Assembly: GCA_038030265.1 (NCBI GenBank)
Contig: CM075941.1
Span: 52,863,952 to 52,927,951 of the forward strand
Source: Corythucha ciliata
Lineage: Eukaryota > Arthropoda > Insecta > Hemiptera > Tingidae
Reading direction: 5' to 3'
Length of the DNA: 64,000 nucleotides
The notes beneath the pieces were generated by a model. The model had not been told where the DNA came from. It saw only the letters and a program-made list of their open reading frames with translations, and made no database searches. How positions within the stretch are numbered: the stretch's first letter is position 1; every line of letters begins with the position of its first letter. Of this stretch, positions 45,497-56,765 are shown piece by piece. A program made the translations under genes and the position numbers.

Positions 45497-45825
45497 AACT
45501 ATCGTGGAGATCTAAAACCAAAAATGTATGTTTAAAATTCGTTAATTGATAGGTTGTCGTTATTTTTGTATATCTTTGTGCAATTATATTTTATCTTATC
45601 TGCTAACTTTTCGAGATTTTAAGAAATAAAATGACGGCATGCGACATATTTTCCGAGTTATCACTTTTAGAATGGGACGAGGAGTGGAGAGGGGGAATGG
45701 TGACTCAAACGGCAAAGAAACTATAGTCACACTGTTACGGGACGTAATGACTTCGTCTTGAAGTTCACCGACACCCGGAACCACACGTGAGTCTTCACAC
45801 CCCGACTTTGAAGTCGCCTAAACGG
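45497..45825. other. Non-coding stretch after cytochrome b561
   Basis: No gene seen. The minus-strand 62-codon ORF at 45596-45784 has no motif. Confidence 0.45.
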
Positions 45826-46830
45826 CGAAATATTTGGAATTTGAGTGAATCAACGGCACGAAATTATTGTTTTTGTGAGAGCCAATCGCGTTAATTTTGG
45901 GGTTTTGAGATGGTGCAAGGCCGCGAAAATTAATTTTTAGAGAAGGGAAGCGAGCAAAATGGGGTTTTTCTTTTAAGGGCTAAGCGCGCGAAATCGGTTT
46001 TCGAAGGCGCCAAGACCACGAAATTTCAATTTCGAGGGGGCCAAGACCACGGAATTTGGATTCCTAGTGAGCCAATTCCGCTAAATTTGTCTATCAGACA
46101 TCCAATCGCGCGAATTTATGATACTGAAAGAGCCAAACCCCAAAAATTTGGATTTTGAGACCTTGTATTATTTTAGTGAACCAAATACCCTGAAATTGTT
46201 TCTCAGGGAGCGAAACAGGCGAAATTGGTTCCACTAAAAAGGCTTCCCCGCACTAGTGCACTAACTATAACATTTGGTATAGTTAGCATTGTTGGTTCCT
46301 TTAAAAGTGCCAACTGCACGGAATTTGGATTTTGAATGATCCGAATTTGCCAATTTTTTAGTTGGGCTGAGCCAACAACTAGAAATTTGATTTTGAGAGT
46401 GCGAAGCAAACGAAATTGGTCCCCTGAAATAGCTAAGACCACGAAATTGGTTTTTTAAAAGAGCGAACTCGGAGAAATTGGTTATTCGTGGAATAAATTC
46501 CATTTTTTTTTTTTTTTTTTTGAAAGTGCCAAATCCAGATAATTCGGATTTTCAACGAGCCAAACCTGCGCCATTTGGAATTCGAATGAACAAGGCCCAC
46601 GAAATTTGGATATGGAGTGAGCCAAGACTGTAGAATTTGGACTTTTAGCGAGCCAAGCCCGCGAAATTGTTTTTTTAATGCAGACAAGTCCGGATGGAAT
46701 TTGGATTTCAAAGAGCAAAAGTAAGCGAAATTGGTCCCTTCAAGGAGTCTATAACTCATTAATTCCAAATCATTAGAACCAAATACACTGAATGGATTTT
46801 TTAATGAGCGAAACCTTGAAATGTACCCTG
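45826..46830. repeat. Degenerate ~31 bp repeat field (GAGCCAAACGCGAAATTGG type)
   Basis: About 30 units of roughly 31-32 bp: GAGCCAA followed by CACGAAATTGG and TTTTTAGAG-like spacers. This is the clearest example of the repeat and shows the unit best. The minus-strand ORFs of up to 161 codons across it are repeat artefacts. Confidence 0.75.
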
Positions 46831-46899
46831 TAAGGGGGTGATGCATATTGCACTCTGCAGTTGCACAGCCTGTAGAGAGGATACTGAACGTATGCACTG

Positions 46900-49645
46900 T
46901 CGCCGCACGCCAGCCCAATACGTTATAGCGACATCATGAGCCGAAACTGTCGGCCCTGCAACGACTCCCGCCAGGGAAATCAAGCAAACAATTTCAACGG
47001 CCTTTCTCCCCGCCTACCCCGATCGCGACCCGAGGCCACGGCTGAGAACTCTGTTTTGGAACGCTGGCGGGCTGACTGAGGCCAAGTTCTCCGAGCTCCA
47101 ACTGCACGTAAAAGAAAAGGACGTTGATGTTTTTGCAGTAGTGGAGGCAGGAGCGGCTTCGGACAGCATCACGGCTACCAAACATATGCCCTGCCAAGAA
47201 GCCGCCAATGCTCGTCAGGCATTCTGCTGGCTGCTAAGGCAACCCTGACTGTGGAGTTTTCCGTATGGAAGGAGATGGGCGACCCTGACAAACTGGAGGC
47301 GGTGGAGCTTAAAGTGTGAAAGGGGCGGACCCATCGGCGCCTCTTTTTTGTGTATAACCCTCCCCGCAATAACCCTGATCTGACTTGACTTGAGGACACT
47401 TGGGATCGGCGCTGCATCCTTTGTGGGGACATAAACGCTCCTTCAACTAGATGGGACTATGGGCGCACAGAGCCAGTAGGGAAGACCTGGGAAGACTTCA
47501 TTGATGAAAACTTGGTTGAGTATGTTGGGACGCCAGATGGGAAGCCCACATTCTTGGCATACACCGGTGCAACATCAAAACCAGATGCAGTGTTGGCCCA
47601 TTCTTCAATTGCCTCAAGCACTTCCATTGCTCTTATCCCACCACCAGGTGCATTTGGCCACAGCATTTTGCTGATTAGCGAGTCACTCGGCCCATATGCT
47701 CTGAAGGAGAAAAGGAGGCCCAGGTGGAACCTCAAAAAGGCAGATTGGACCAAGTTTGCATCTGCTTCGGACCAGCTCGTCACAGTCCACTAACAAAATT
47801 GAGGAGTCTCTTGAGGGAATCACAAAGGCCATCTTACAGGCAGCCCTGCAGAGTGTGCCACGCGGCCAGGTCCAAGATTATGTACCTTTCTGGAATGAAA
47901 ACCTGGAAGCCATGAAGATTGATCGCGATACAGCAGCTGAGACCTTCCGAACATCAGGATCCCTAGCTGATTAGATCGTCCTGAAGCAAAAAGTAGCCCT
48001 TCTAAAGAAGGAAATTGTTGCAACCAAAACGACAGCATTAAGAAATTTTCTGCAACAGCTGGACTTTCGCAGGGACGGCATCAGAGCACATCGTTTCATA
48101 TCTAAATTGAACAATGACGCCCCAGCTCGGAAAAACCCCATCAAAAAAGGCACAGCTACACTCACTTTTGATAAAGATATCGCCCATTTCTTCTGCAAAC
48201 ATTACGCAGCGGTGAGCAATTTTCGCCCAAAGACAAAGGCCAACGCCCCAAGGACTGCAGCATTCCCAACATGCCTTCAAGAGGGGGACCATGAGCTCTT
48301 CAATGGGGACTTCTCCATGAGTGAGCTGGAGTCAGCACTGCAACGTACTAAGAAGGGTAAGAGTGCTGGTCCCGATGAGCTGCTGCCAGAGTTTCTGATC
48401 AAGCTCGGTTTGGGTGCCAGGGCGACAGTATTGGCCTTTCTAAATTTGGTGTGGAGAGAGCATTTCCCGGACAGGTGGAGAAAGGCTGAGATAGTGCCCA
48501 TCCTCAAAAAAGGGAAACCTGCAGACACTGTGGCAAGCTACCGCCCCATAGCTCTCAAAGGTCTTCGAGAGGCTGGTTCTGGGGCGGCTGCAGCAGTACC
48601 TTGAACGTTACAACCTTCTATCCGACCAACAGGCAGGCTTCAGGAAGCATAGGGGCACCATGGAGCAAGTCCTACTGTTAACCCAGGAAATTAAGGATGG
48701 TTTCCATCATAAGCAGAGCACCATCGCTGTATTTGTCGATTTCAAACCCGCCTTTGATCGTGTTTATCGGGAGAAGCTGGTACAAAAACTTTTCAGTATG
48801 GGGCTAAGTGGTCGGCTATTTGCTAAACTCAGGTCTTTTCTGGCTCAGAGGTTCATCAGAGTTCGTTACCAGGTTGAGACATCATTATTCAGGCAGACCC
48901 GAAACGGTGTTCTTCAGGGTGCTGTCCTAACCCCATTGCTTTTTAACATTATGATCAATGATGTGATCTCTGCAGTTTCCTCTGTGCCAGGAGTGAACGC
49001 GCTTCTCTATGCTGATGACCTGGTTGTGTGGGCAACGTCAAGTTCCATTCCAGCGCTGGAGTCTGCCCTGAATATTGCGTTAGGACACCTCTCGGACTGG
49101 GCAGCTCACAACGAGACGGAGGTAAACACAGTCAAGACTGAATTCCAGCTCTTTACACTATCAACCAAGGCCCCATTCTGTCTCACTGACGCTTGATGGT
49201 GACGTTTTGAGGCAGACCAACTGTGCCATCTACCTCGGGATAAAGTTGGATTTTGTTGCAGCAAAGTCGCTTATTAAATCAGGTGTAAATGACAAAGCCC
49301 GGCGAGCCCACCAACGTTTGGCTGAGGGAAAGCAGTGGGCTGCTCTCCTCAACCCAAGTAATCGTGTCCCTGCCGACCTCTCCCGCCATGAATCCGTTGC
49401 GGCATTCAGAACCATCACAGGACACGATTACCTCAATGCACACCTCCACAGACTCCCCGGATGTTAGATGACCCAGCCTGCTCCCTCTGCAGCAGTACAG
49501 AGCCAATGACTTCGACCCACCTTTTTGACTGTCCGCAGCTTGCGGATGTACGACAATCTTTTTCTAATGACGACACCAAGTGGTCGAGAATATCTATGCT
49601 ATATTGGGCTGCCAGAGGTCTCTTAATGGCTCAACAGCCGTGACC
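46900..49645 (+). mobile_element. Non-LTR retrotransposon LINE-3, heavily decayed
   Basis: An endonuclease start, reverse transcriptase and C-terminal zinc-like region lie in order on the plus strand. It starts near 46.85-47.0 kb directly after the repeat field and ends near 49645. No poly-A tail is evident. It differs from LINE-1, LINE-2 and LINE-4. Confidence 0.8.
47030..49640 (+). pseudogene. LINE-3 ORF2, endonuclease plus reverse transcriptase
   Basis: The endonuclease opens with LRTLFWNAGGLTEAKFSELQ and DVFAVVEAGA; frames break near 47200-47500, then TFLAYTGATSKPDAVLAH continues it. The reverse transcriptase has KGKSAGPDELLPEFL, YRPIALKG, FVDFKPAFDRVY, VLQGAVLTPLLFN and LLYADDLVVW (YADD near 49008-49019). 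The last part keeps HESVAAFRTITGHDYLNAHL and a CSLC...HLFDCP zinc-like motif (49470-49550). At least five frame changes and stops; dead. Confidence 0.8.
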
Positions 49646-51208
49646 GCTCGGCGTAGGGGGAAAAAAATCGAAATCCACGAAATTTTCTTTTTGAGAGGGC
49701 CAGATCTCTATTAAGGGGCACTATAAAGGATGAAATCTCTATTACATATTAAATTGTTTATCGATTGAAACAGTGGGGGGGGGGGACGTTATCCCCCAAC
49801 TTACATCTCTCTTTAAACGTCCTTGCTCTGCCCACCATCGCACTATCGGCCGCGATCGCTGCCCTGACCGCCTGTTTCTGCAGAGGCGGAGGAATTATTG
49901 TGTATACCGGTGGGCAGTGTATACGGACTTTTTTATGCGTGCAACTTTAAATTCCCCCTCCCCCCCCCCCACAACCCTCCACCCAACCATCGACAACTTC
50001 TCCGTCCATCAGTTTCACTCAATCTACCTGTTACATTGCGTGGGGGTTGTAGTTGGTGGCTATGGTGGAGAAGGAGTGGTGGGAAGGGTTGAGTTAAGCG
50101 ACTTTTCAAGATTGAATATGCGGTGGCGTGGGCTATAGCGGATCCTTGAGGAGATTTATAAAGATAGAGAGAGAGAGAGAAAAAAAATGTAGCGTGGGCT
50201 GTGATTCAAGGACCTTATTTTTTTGCTTCCTCTTAATGTGTATTGTTGAGTACTTCAAAAGGTGTAGAAATTGCCGTATGAAAAGTTTTTTGCATAAAAA
50301 AACTCTTTTATCTTAATTTCACGGTCGCACTCCTCCCTGCGTTCAAATCGTCCTCTTGCTCTTCCACTATTTTCAACGTTTTTTTTCGTATTTTTATTAA
50401 TGAAATTCCGTGATTCTTAGTCACTTATAACGATTCATTTAGAAAGGCAATAACACCTGGCGGATTTTTGAAAGTTTGCAGCCCATTCCAATAAGCAGAA
50501 CCACCACAACAGGCGGGGGGGGGGGCATGATGAGGTCATTTCTGAGTCCATGCACCGGCCTACTCCCCCAGATAAAAAAAGAAAGAAAGAAAAAAAAAAA
50601 AACTCGCCCTGTGACCCCTTCACATATCAATCACACACCGTTCGTCGGTTCGTTAGCTCAGCGTACCCGTTTAATTTTTCAACCTTCGACCGTCTCACGA
50701 ATTTCTACACTCCTGTTCGAAGTAATTTAAAAAAAGCTTTTTTAAGAGCTCAAAAAACGAAAGAAGGCGATGAAATGAAATTGTAGGGAGGGAGGGGTGC
50801 GTGGAATTCAACAACACAACAGTCGTGAATGAATTCACGCCGATCCAAATCTTTTTCATGCTTGGGCATGGGTAATGCGGTGGAGAGAGGGGGGGGATTG
50901 GCTAGCGGGATATTTGAAATGGAACTGCAGTTTTCTTTCGCGAATGAAACGAAAATCGTGTATGATGGTAATTGAACCCCCCCCCTCACCCTTCCACCTC
51001 TTATTATCAACAGGCGTGCAATTATACTGCCACGACTATACTACGGAAACTGCATTTGTATGGATTTTTTATCAACTGCCCCTCCGGACGTTGTTTTGGA
51101 ATGGATGCCCCTCCCTACTACCCAAAAACTCTTCCAGTGGAAGGTGTTGGTGTGCTGCTATGTTACAAAAAAAGACTACTACACAAATGAGTAGGTTATC
51201 GAAGCGGG
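49646..51208. other. Non-coding stretch left of Gypsy-C
   Basis: It starts with one or two repeat-field units (49665-49700), then G-runs (49772, 50516), a C-rich patch (49950), and AG tracts (50167). The ORF 50550-50786 ends in a charged tail, but no exon can be supported. Nothing recognised. Confidence 0.45.
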
Positions 51209-51282
51209 TGTATCAAATACAATCTCACTGCTCGTATGCCGATTATTTTACTTTAATTTATTTTATTATTTGCATGAAAACA
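51209..51282 (+). repeat. 5' LTR sequence of Gypsy-C (74 bp seen)
   Basis: TGTATCAAATACAATCTCAC to GCATGAAAACA, matching 56691-56765 with one indel and one substitution. It starts TG, ends CA and is followed immediately by the primer site. It could be an extremely short LTR, or only the 3' part shared because the distal copy was truncated. Confidence 0.7.
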
Positions 51283-51294
51283 TGGTGTCAGAGT
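51283..51294 (+). promoter_or_regulatory. Primer-binding site of Gypsy-C, split by a MITE
   Basis: TGGTGTCAGAGT follows the LTR end CA directly, as expected for a tRNA primer site. The MITE insertion begins here, duplicating GTCAGAG; the rest of the leader continues at 51489. I did not identify the tRNA. Confidence 0.6.
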
Positions 51295-51481
51295 AGAGAA
51301 CCTATAATCAGACAGGTAAAATCACAGACGCCATGTTCGCTCTTATCAATTATCAGTCTCGTAACATCCACCTTTTGTTGATGTTTTGTAGATGTCAACA
51401 AACCACCCCCATCCATTCTTATTAAACTGATAAGAACGAACATGGCGCCGTATGCGTCTACTCGTCTTTAAAGGTTCCTTA
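51294..51481 (-). mobile_element. 188 bp MITE, second copy, with target duplication
   Basis: Reverse-complement copy of 38485-38661, flanked by GTCAGAG at 51287-51293 and 51482-51488 (8 bp with the following T). Ends are TAGAGAACC and GGTTCCTTA. The central palindrome is GACGCCATGTTCG / CGAACATGGCGCC. Confidence 0.85.
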
Positions 51482-51552
51482 GTCAGAGTGTCTCAACGTT
51501 ACCCGTGCCTGAAACCCCTAAAATGCGCTGTGGGAGAAAACTTGTGTGAGAG

Positions 51553-51996
51553 TTGGCTTCTTTTCAAAGATGGGTGGAAATAAACTACGAAATCGGCACA
51601 GGTCTTGTGGAGGAAAACGACCGGAAGCGAACGGCTGTGTTCAAAGCGGTCATCGGGAGAGAAGGTATGCGACTTCTCAAGCAATTAAAACTCCTAGAAG
51701 AAGAAAATGTTGACAGAATCATTGCAGCTCTTGATGCCGAAATAACCCATCAAAAGAATGTCGTTTACGAAAGGTACGTTTTTTTCTCACTTTATCAGGA
51801 GGAGGGAATGTCGTTTTCTGAATTTTTGAGAATTTTGAAAGAAAAGGCAGGCTCTTGCGATTTTGGAGTACTTGAAGAAGAAATGGTACGTGATAGGTTT
51901 GTAGTGGGAATCCGCGACCATGATTTCCGTAGAAGGCTACTGCAACAACGGAAGTTGACGCTCTCCCACAGACATGTGTCTTCTTCTCGGGCCTGA
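51553..51996 (+). pseudogene. Gypsy-C gag, N-terminal part, cut by LINE-4
   Basis: The reading MASFQRWVEINYEIGTGL, KNVVYERYVFFSLYQEEGM and RDRFVVGIRDHDFRRRLL follows the capsid region of K02A2.6-like Gypsy gag. It is cut after LTLSH near 51975 by LINE-4. Zinc knuckles resume at about 54.5 kb. Confidence 0.75.
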
Positions 51997-52009
51997 CTTA
52001 AACTCCTTG

Positions 52010-54490
52010 GAGTTTATTGTCTAGCCATACTATTTGTACGATCGGGAAGTGGCCCGACACGTGCAATGTCTGTTAGCCCGTACTTCAACTCCCCGTCAGC
52101 CGCACCCACCGGCCAAAGTGGGCACGTCTCGGTAGAGACCGAGTGGCGGTGGGGAGCCAGGCAGGTGCAAGTGCCATGAAGTACGGGGTGCGTCCGCTTG
52201 GCTGCGGGAATTTACCAGCACCATCAACCCGGTCGGACATAGGGACCAGCCGGGAAGTTGACAGTGAACTGGAGCAGTCAATGTGTGTAGGGGATTGGGA
52301 CGAATGTGCCGGGGAGGTCAGAAAGATATCAGTGGGGTCAGAGGGATCAGAGATTGCTGCTCTTAGTTTACCCGCAACATCAATCCAACTCGGCATAGAA
52401 GGCCGAATCAGGAAGTTGAAGCAAGCGGGATATTTGTGTGGGCCATGGTTGCCCCGAGACCTCTTCGATGGTACCATCCCCTAGCAAATCCGTTCAACCG
52501 CTGAACAGCTGCTCGAGAGGTGATTAAATGATGTGGTAATCGAGGTTGATTCCAGATGACGCGGAGATCCGTGTAATTTGGACAGCTCCAGAGGACATGG
52601 GCTGCGGTCTCCTCTCGGTGGCCACATGGGCAATCCGGCGAGTCTCTTCTCCGATAGAAATGGAGTTAACCGTTAAAGCTACCGTGTCCAGTGAGGAGCT
52701 GGATTGCAGGGTAGGATAGTAGGCGTAGGTGAGGCATACGCATGCGCTGCTGAATCGAGGGAATGATATTGTGTAGATGACGTCCGGTGTTGTTTTGGTC
52801 CCATCGTTGTTGCCACTCCTTACAGCCCGACGGTACGAGGTAAAATCCTGCTCATCAGGAACTGCCATAATCCAGTCTGGCCGTGGAAGATCCGAATTCA
52901 GGCGTTTAAGTTGTATCGCAAGGTTCTCATCGAGAAGAAGGTCTATTGGGGGGACGCCAGCCAGAACATGGCATGTTGAGTGCGCTGTGGTAGCGTATGC
53001 TTTAAGCACCTGCAGTAGTATCAGACGCTGAATCGTGAGAATCTTGTTTCTAGCACGCTGACTAGCACGGTGCCACCATGCAATACACCCATAAAGGATG
53101 CGTGGAACCAGTACCTGCTGGTAATATACGAGTCTTGAGGATAGAGATGCCCCCCCATCCTGGGCCGGACAGTCCACGAAGGAAACGACGAAGCGGTAGA
53201 ACTCGCTCCCGTAACAGTTGGAGATGTGGCAAAGCTGTGAAACGGCGGTCTAAGATTACGCCAAGGTAAACTGGCTTTTTGGTCAGGGGGAGAGTTCTCC
53301 CGTCTCGAAGTAATATGTGGTTGGTGCGTATTCGGCCCCGAGCGACGAATGTTTGTGTTTTGGAGATTGCGAGACGCAGGCGCGTTGAATCACACCATTG
53401 TTCTACGCACTTCAAGGCTTCAAAGACACGGTCACAGAGGTGATCAATATCGGTGGCTCTAATGATGATGGCCAAGTCATCAACATACGCGATTGTTTGG
53501 AAATTAAGATTCGTGAGGCGTCGCAGTAGTTCACTGAAAGTTAAAGCCCAAAGGGCGCAGGCGAGGACCGCTCCTTGGAGACATCCTGCGGTGATAGGGT
53601 ATTTACGCCATTGCAGTGTGCAGTTCTGCCAGTGAAGTAACTACAAAGGAGGCGATACAAGTTGGATGGGATTCTCGTTTCGCGCAGGGCAGTTAGGATA
53701 GCTGGCTGCCATAGCTCGTTAAATGCTCCTGATATGTCCAAGAAGAGAACAACAGTAGTATCTCGCGAAGGCGTCGCTAGTTCCTCCCTGAGCCGGTTTA
53801 TGGCATGTGCTGTCGAGCACCCGGGCATGCCAACATACTGTGATGGGTGCGCCCTAGCTTCGAGGAATGGGTGCAGTGCAGTTAGGATAAGCTTCTCGAA
53901 AACTTTAGCCTCAGTTGACATTATGCTTATAGGACGGTACGAGCCTGGCAGTGACCTGTCCCGATGAGGACCCTTTAGAAGGAGGCGTAATCGGCAGCTC
54001 TTCCACGCGACGGGGAAGTATCCTAGATGCAAACACCGGTTAAATATGTTCGTTAGCATATCAACATAATGTCTGCTGAGGGTAGCGTTACGGACGTGCT
54101 CCCCGTGAATGCCAGAAGGGCCTGGGGCCTTGGACGTGGCTGATCCTTGCATTGCAGTAGCTACTTGTTCATTCGTCCATTGTGGGTGTAAGGGTGTGTC
54201 AAGGGGAGCAAGCACTGACTGGCGTACTTGAGCGTCACACGGTAAGTCTAAGGACGTTTCGTCAGTTGGGAATAGCTGCTGCAAGAGGTAGCGAGTGTTG
54301 GAAGCAGCTGAGGCAGTGTCAACGTTGGCATCATCTTCAATGCATGTAGCGATAACTTCTGTATTCGCCTCCCGCTTCCAGATTTGGTAGGGGAGCCCCC
54401 ATGGGTCATTGGAAAGGACATCAGTGATAAGGCGCCGCCAATCCTGTCGTTTGGCCCGTCGCAGTTCTCTCCTGTACTGGTTCCGTAGGG
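52010..54490 (-). mobile_element. Non-LTR retrotransposon LINE-4 (R1-like), inserted in Gypsy-C gag
   Basis: A minus-strand element, 5' truncated within the linker before reverse transcriptase (near 54490), with a GC-rich 3' UTR of about 450 bp at the low-coordinate side. It splits gag into 51553-51996 and 54495-54720. Boundaries are approximate; no tail or target duplication is clear. Confidence 0.8.
52524..54490 (-). pseudogene. LINE-4 ORF2, reverse transcriptase and C-terminal zinc region
   Basis: The minus-strand reading opens RRELRRAKRQDWRRLI, then SKAPGPSGIHGEHVRN, YRPISIMSTEAKVFEKL, FLDISGAFNELWQ and AYVDDLAIII (YVDD at 53476-53487). The frame changes near 53541-53600, 53100 and 52600. 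The end carries CPCG...HVLWSC, a zinc-like motif of R1-type elements. The endonuclease is missing because of 5' truncation. Confidence 0.8.
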
Positions 54491-54494
54491 CAAT

Positions 54495-54720
54495 GTAGTA
54501 AATTTTGTGGTAAACGGCATATATTTGACAAAAATAAATGCCCGGCGTTTGGGAAAAGTTGCATGAATTGTGGCAAACGGGACCACTTCGCTGTGGTGTG
54601 TCGTTCGTCGAAGCAAATGGTCAAGGCAGTCAATTCTCGAGAGGCACAAGGCAGCTGTTCGGTGCTGTCGGACAGTGAGGAAAGCATTATGAACATCAAG
54701 CTCGGCAAAACAAGCTAACA
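54495..54720 (+). pseudogene. Gypsy-C gag zinc knuckles
   Basis: The frame reads CSKFCGKRHIFDKNKCPA then CMNCGKRDHFAVVC, the paired knuckles of K02A2.6-like gag, followed by a serine-rich linker and a stop at about 54718. Weak protease-like traces follow (54720-54900), without a catalytic DTG that I can read. Confidence 0.7.
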
Positions 54721-54939
54721 GACTCATGGTTGAGGTTGTCATCAATGGTACGGAATGCGTCGCGCAGATAAGACACCGGCGCCTCCTGCAACCTAATTGG
54801 CTGGAAGCAAATAAAGAGCCTTCGATCGCAGCCGGTTATCACACCATCGGGGCAAATGCTGCGAACGGTCGGAAGGTGAGTGCATTTTACGTGTGACTTA
54901 CAAGGGATGATTCCTGATTACTAAACACGATGGCTTCAC

Positions 54940-55829
54940 TTGGGATGGATTTGGTTTGTCACCACTCCAGCGTTGAAGTTAAAAAAGTTCAATTAGAAAA
55001 ATTCAAAGGCATTTTTGATGAGACTACCGTAGGCGAAATAGGCGAACTTAAATTGCAGCTTCGTGAAGACGCTGTTCCAGTGATTGAGTCACCAAGAAGA
55101 TTTCCCGTCGGCATACGCAGCAAAATAAAGGCAGAATTACATCAGTTAGAAAAAAAACGGTATTATACGAAAAGTTAATCATGCTACCCAATGGACCACA
55201 AACATGGTTTTTATAATGCGACCAAAAAATAACCGCTTGTGCGTGTTTCATTACTTAGTCACACCACTACTCGCAAAAGCCAAAGTTTTTAGTGTGGCTG
55301 ATGCAAAAAATGGATTTTTTCAAATGCCTTTAGCCAAAGAATCCCAAGAATTGACTACGTTTTGGACGCCTTACGGTCGTTATTGTTATAATAAATGTCC
55401 GTTTGGGATATCTGTGGCTCCAGAGGAATTCCAAAGGAGAATTTACGACATCATGGATGGGTTATCAGGTGTCATTGCGATCGTAGACGATATTTTGATT
55501 TATGGTGAAAGAAAACACTCAGGCGGAAGCGATGAAAGATCGTGACAAAAAGGTCGAGGCTGTAATTTCAGCGAGCCAAAGAACGAAATCTGCGATTGAA
55601 CAAAAACAAATGTGTCTTCGCGAAATCAGAAATACGCTACATGGGACATATTTTCACGTCCAGTGGACTCAAAGCAGACCCTGAAAAAAATCCGAGCGAT
55701 CAAGAAATGCCTCGTCCTCAAGACGCGTCTCAGATGTTGTCGTTTCTCGGCATGGTCAACTATTTGTCGAAATTTGTACCGGGTTTATCGCAAAAGGCAG
55801 CCCCATTGAGAGCCTATAGTGGTGAATGA
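54940..55829 (+). pseudogene. Gypsy-C reverse transcriptase, broken
   Basis: 54945-55178: KFKGIFDETTVGEIGELKLQ, then ESPRRFPVG, ending at a stop. 55204-55545: MRPKNNRLCVFH, TFWTPYGRYCYNKCPFGISV and catalytic IVDD (GVIAIVDDILIYG). 55596-55829: MNKNKCVFAKSEIRYMGHIF, then SFLGMVNYLSKFVPGL. Three frame changes and small deletions separate the pieces. Related to Gypsy-B. Confidence 0.8.
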
Positions 55830-56690
55830 ACAGATGAAATGGAGGATTCCTGGATTTTGTTAAAAGATAAGTTGCAAAATGCACCTACTCTCAAATATTT
55901 TGACGCATCGAATAGCATTACGCCTTCAAGTGGACGCTAGCAGCTATGGATTGGGCGCTGCTCTAATCCAAAATGGTAGACCTGTCGCTTAGGCATCCCG
56001 CACCTTAACCAAGAGCGAGACAAAATATGCACAGATCGAGAAAGAGACCCTAGCAATTCTTTTCGGGATGAAGTGCTTCGAACAATACATTTTCGGCCGA
56101 GAGGTACTTGTTCAAACAGATCACAAACCACTCGAGATTATATTCAAACGTAATCTGTGTGATACTCCCAAAAGAATCCAACGTATGCTATTGCAGCTCG
56201 TCGGCTTCGACGTTAAAGTGCAGTTTACCAAAGGAACCGACGTCTGTATTGCTGATGCCATGTCTCGGTTGCCTACGGGTGGGAATGAATCTGATCTAAT
56301 AATTGCTAAAGTGATGGAAGAAACAAATCCTTTAATAGGGTTGGCGATCAGTGACCCAACGCTGAGCACCATTCGTGAATACACCCAACAGGACGAAGAA
56401 GGGAAGCTGTTACTACAGTTCACAGAAAGCGGTGAGGATGAAAAGTCGGTGCCACCAAAAATGCGAGATTGGTGGAAAATTCGAGAGCAAATCACTTCGT
56501 CAGACGGCATTGTAATTAAAAATCAGCAAATTTTCGTTCCATTCGGCCTGCGGAACACAATCATGAAGAAACTTCACAAGGGTCATAAGAGCGGTGAAGC
56601 TGATTTACGTCTAGCAAAAACTCGTGTGTTTTGGCTGAAAATGTCTGATGACATTCAAAGATATGCTAAAGCGTGTTCAATGTGCGAGGG
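55830..56690 (+). pseudogene. Gypsy-C RNase H and integrase zinc domain
   Basis: RNase H shows LQVDASSYGLGAAL, a TAG stop near 55990, SETKYAQIEKETLAILFG, TDHKPLEIIF and DAMSRL. The reading 56068-56690 then enters the integrase zinc domain (HKGHKSGEAD ... CSMC) and stops being integrase at 56690, where the LTR copy starts. The catalytic DDE core is absent. Confidence 0.8.
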
Positions 56691-56765
56691 TGTATCAAAT
56701 ACAATCTCACTGCTCGTATGCCGATTATTTTACTTTAATTTATTTTTATTATTTGCATAAAAACA
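56691..56765 (+). repeat. 3' LTR sequence of Gypsy-C (75 bp seen)
   Basis: Matches 51209-51282 and ends ATAAAAACA. It joins integrase coding sequence directly, so a deletion removed everything between. Confidence 0.7.

Larger units (their letters stand above)
51209..56765 (+). mobile_element. Ty3/Gypsy element C (K02A2.6-like), invaded and deleted
   Basis: Short matching LTR sequences at 51209-51282 and 56691-56765 bracket gag, reverse transcriptase, RNase H and the start of integrase. A MITE interrupts the primer-site region, and LINE-4 interrupts gag. The integrase core and downstream region are deleted, so the integrase zinc domain runs straight into the 3' LTR sequence. Confidence 0.8.

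Noticed and set aside
46433..46918. 161-codon minus-strand ORF
   Set aside because: It lies across the degenerate ~31 bp repeat field; its repetitive peptide reflects the DNA repeat and has no domain.
50550..50786. Possible terminal exon with a charged C-terminus
   Set aside because: A weak TTAG acceptor is possible, but no upstream exon or motif supports it.
51201..51208. Target duplication for Gypsy-C
   Set aside because: GCGGG left of the 5' LTR and GAAGG right of the 3' LTR do not match well enough.
54248..54745. 165-codon minus-strand ORF
   Set aside because: It is antisense to Gypsy-C zinc knuckles and out of frame with LINE-4, and spans the element boundary.
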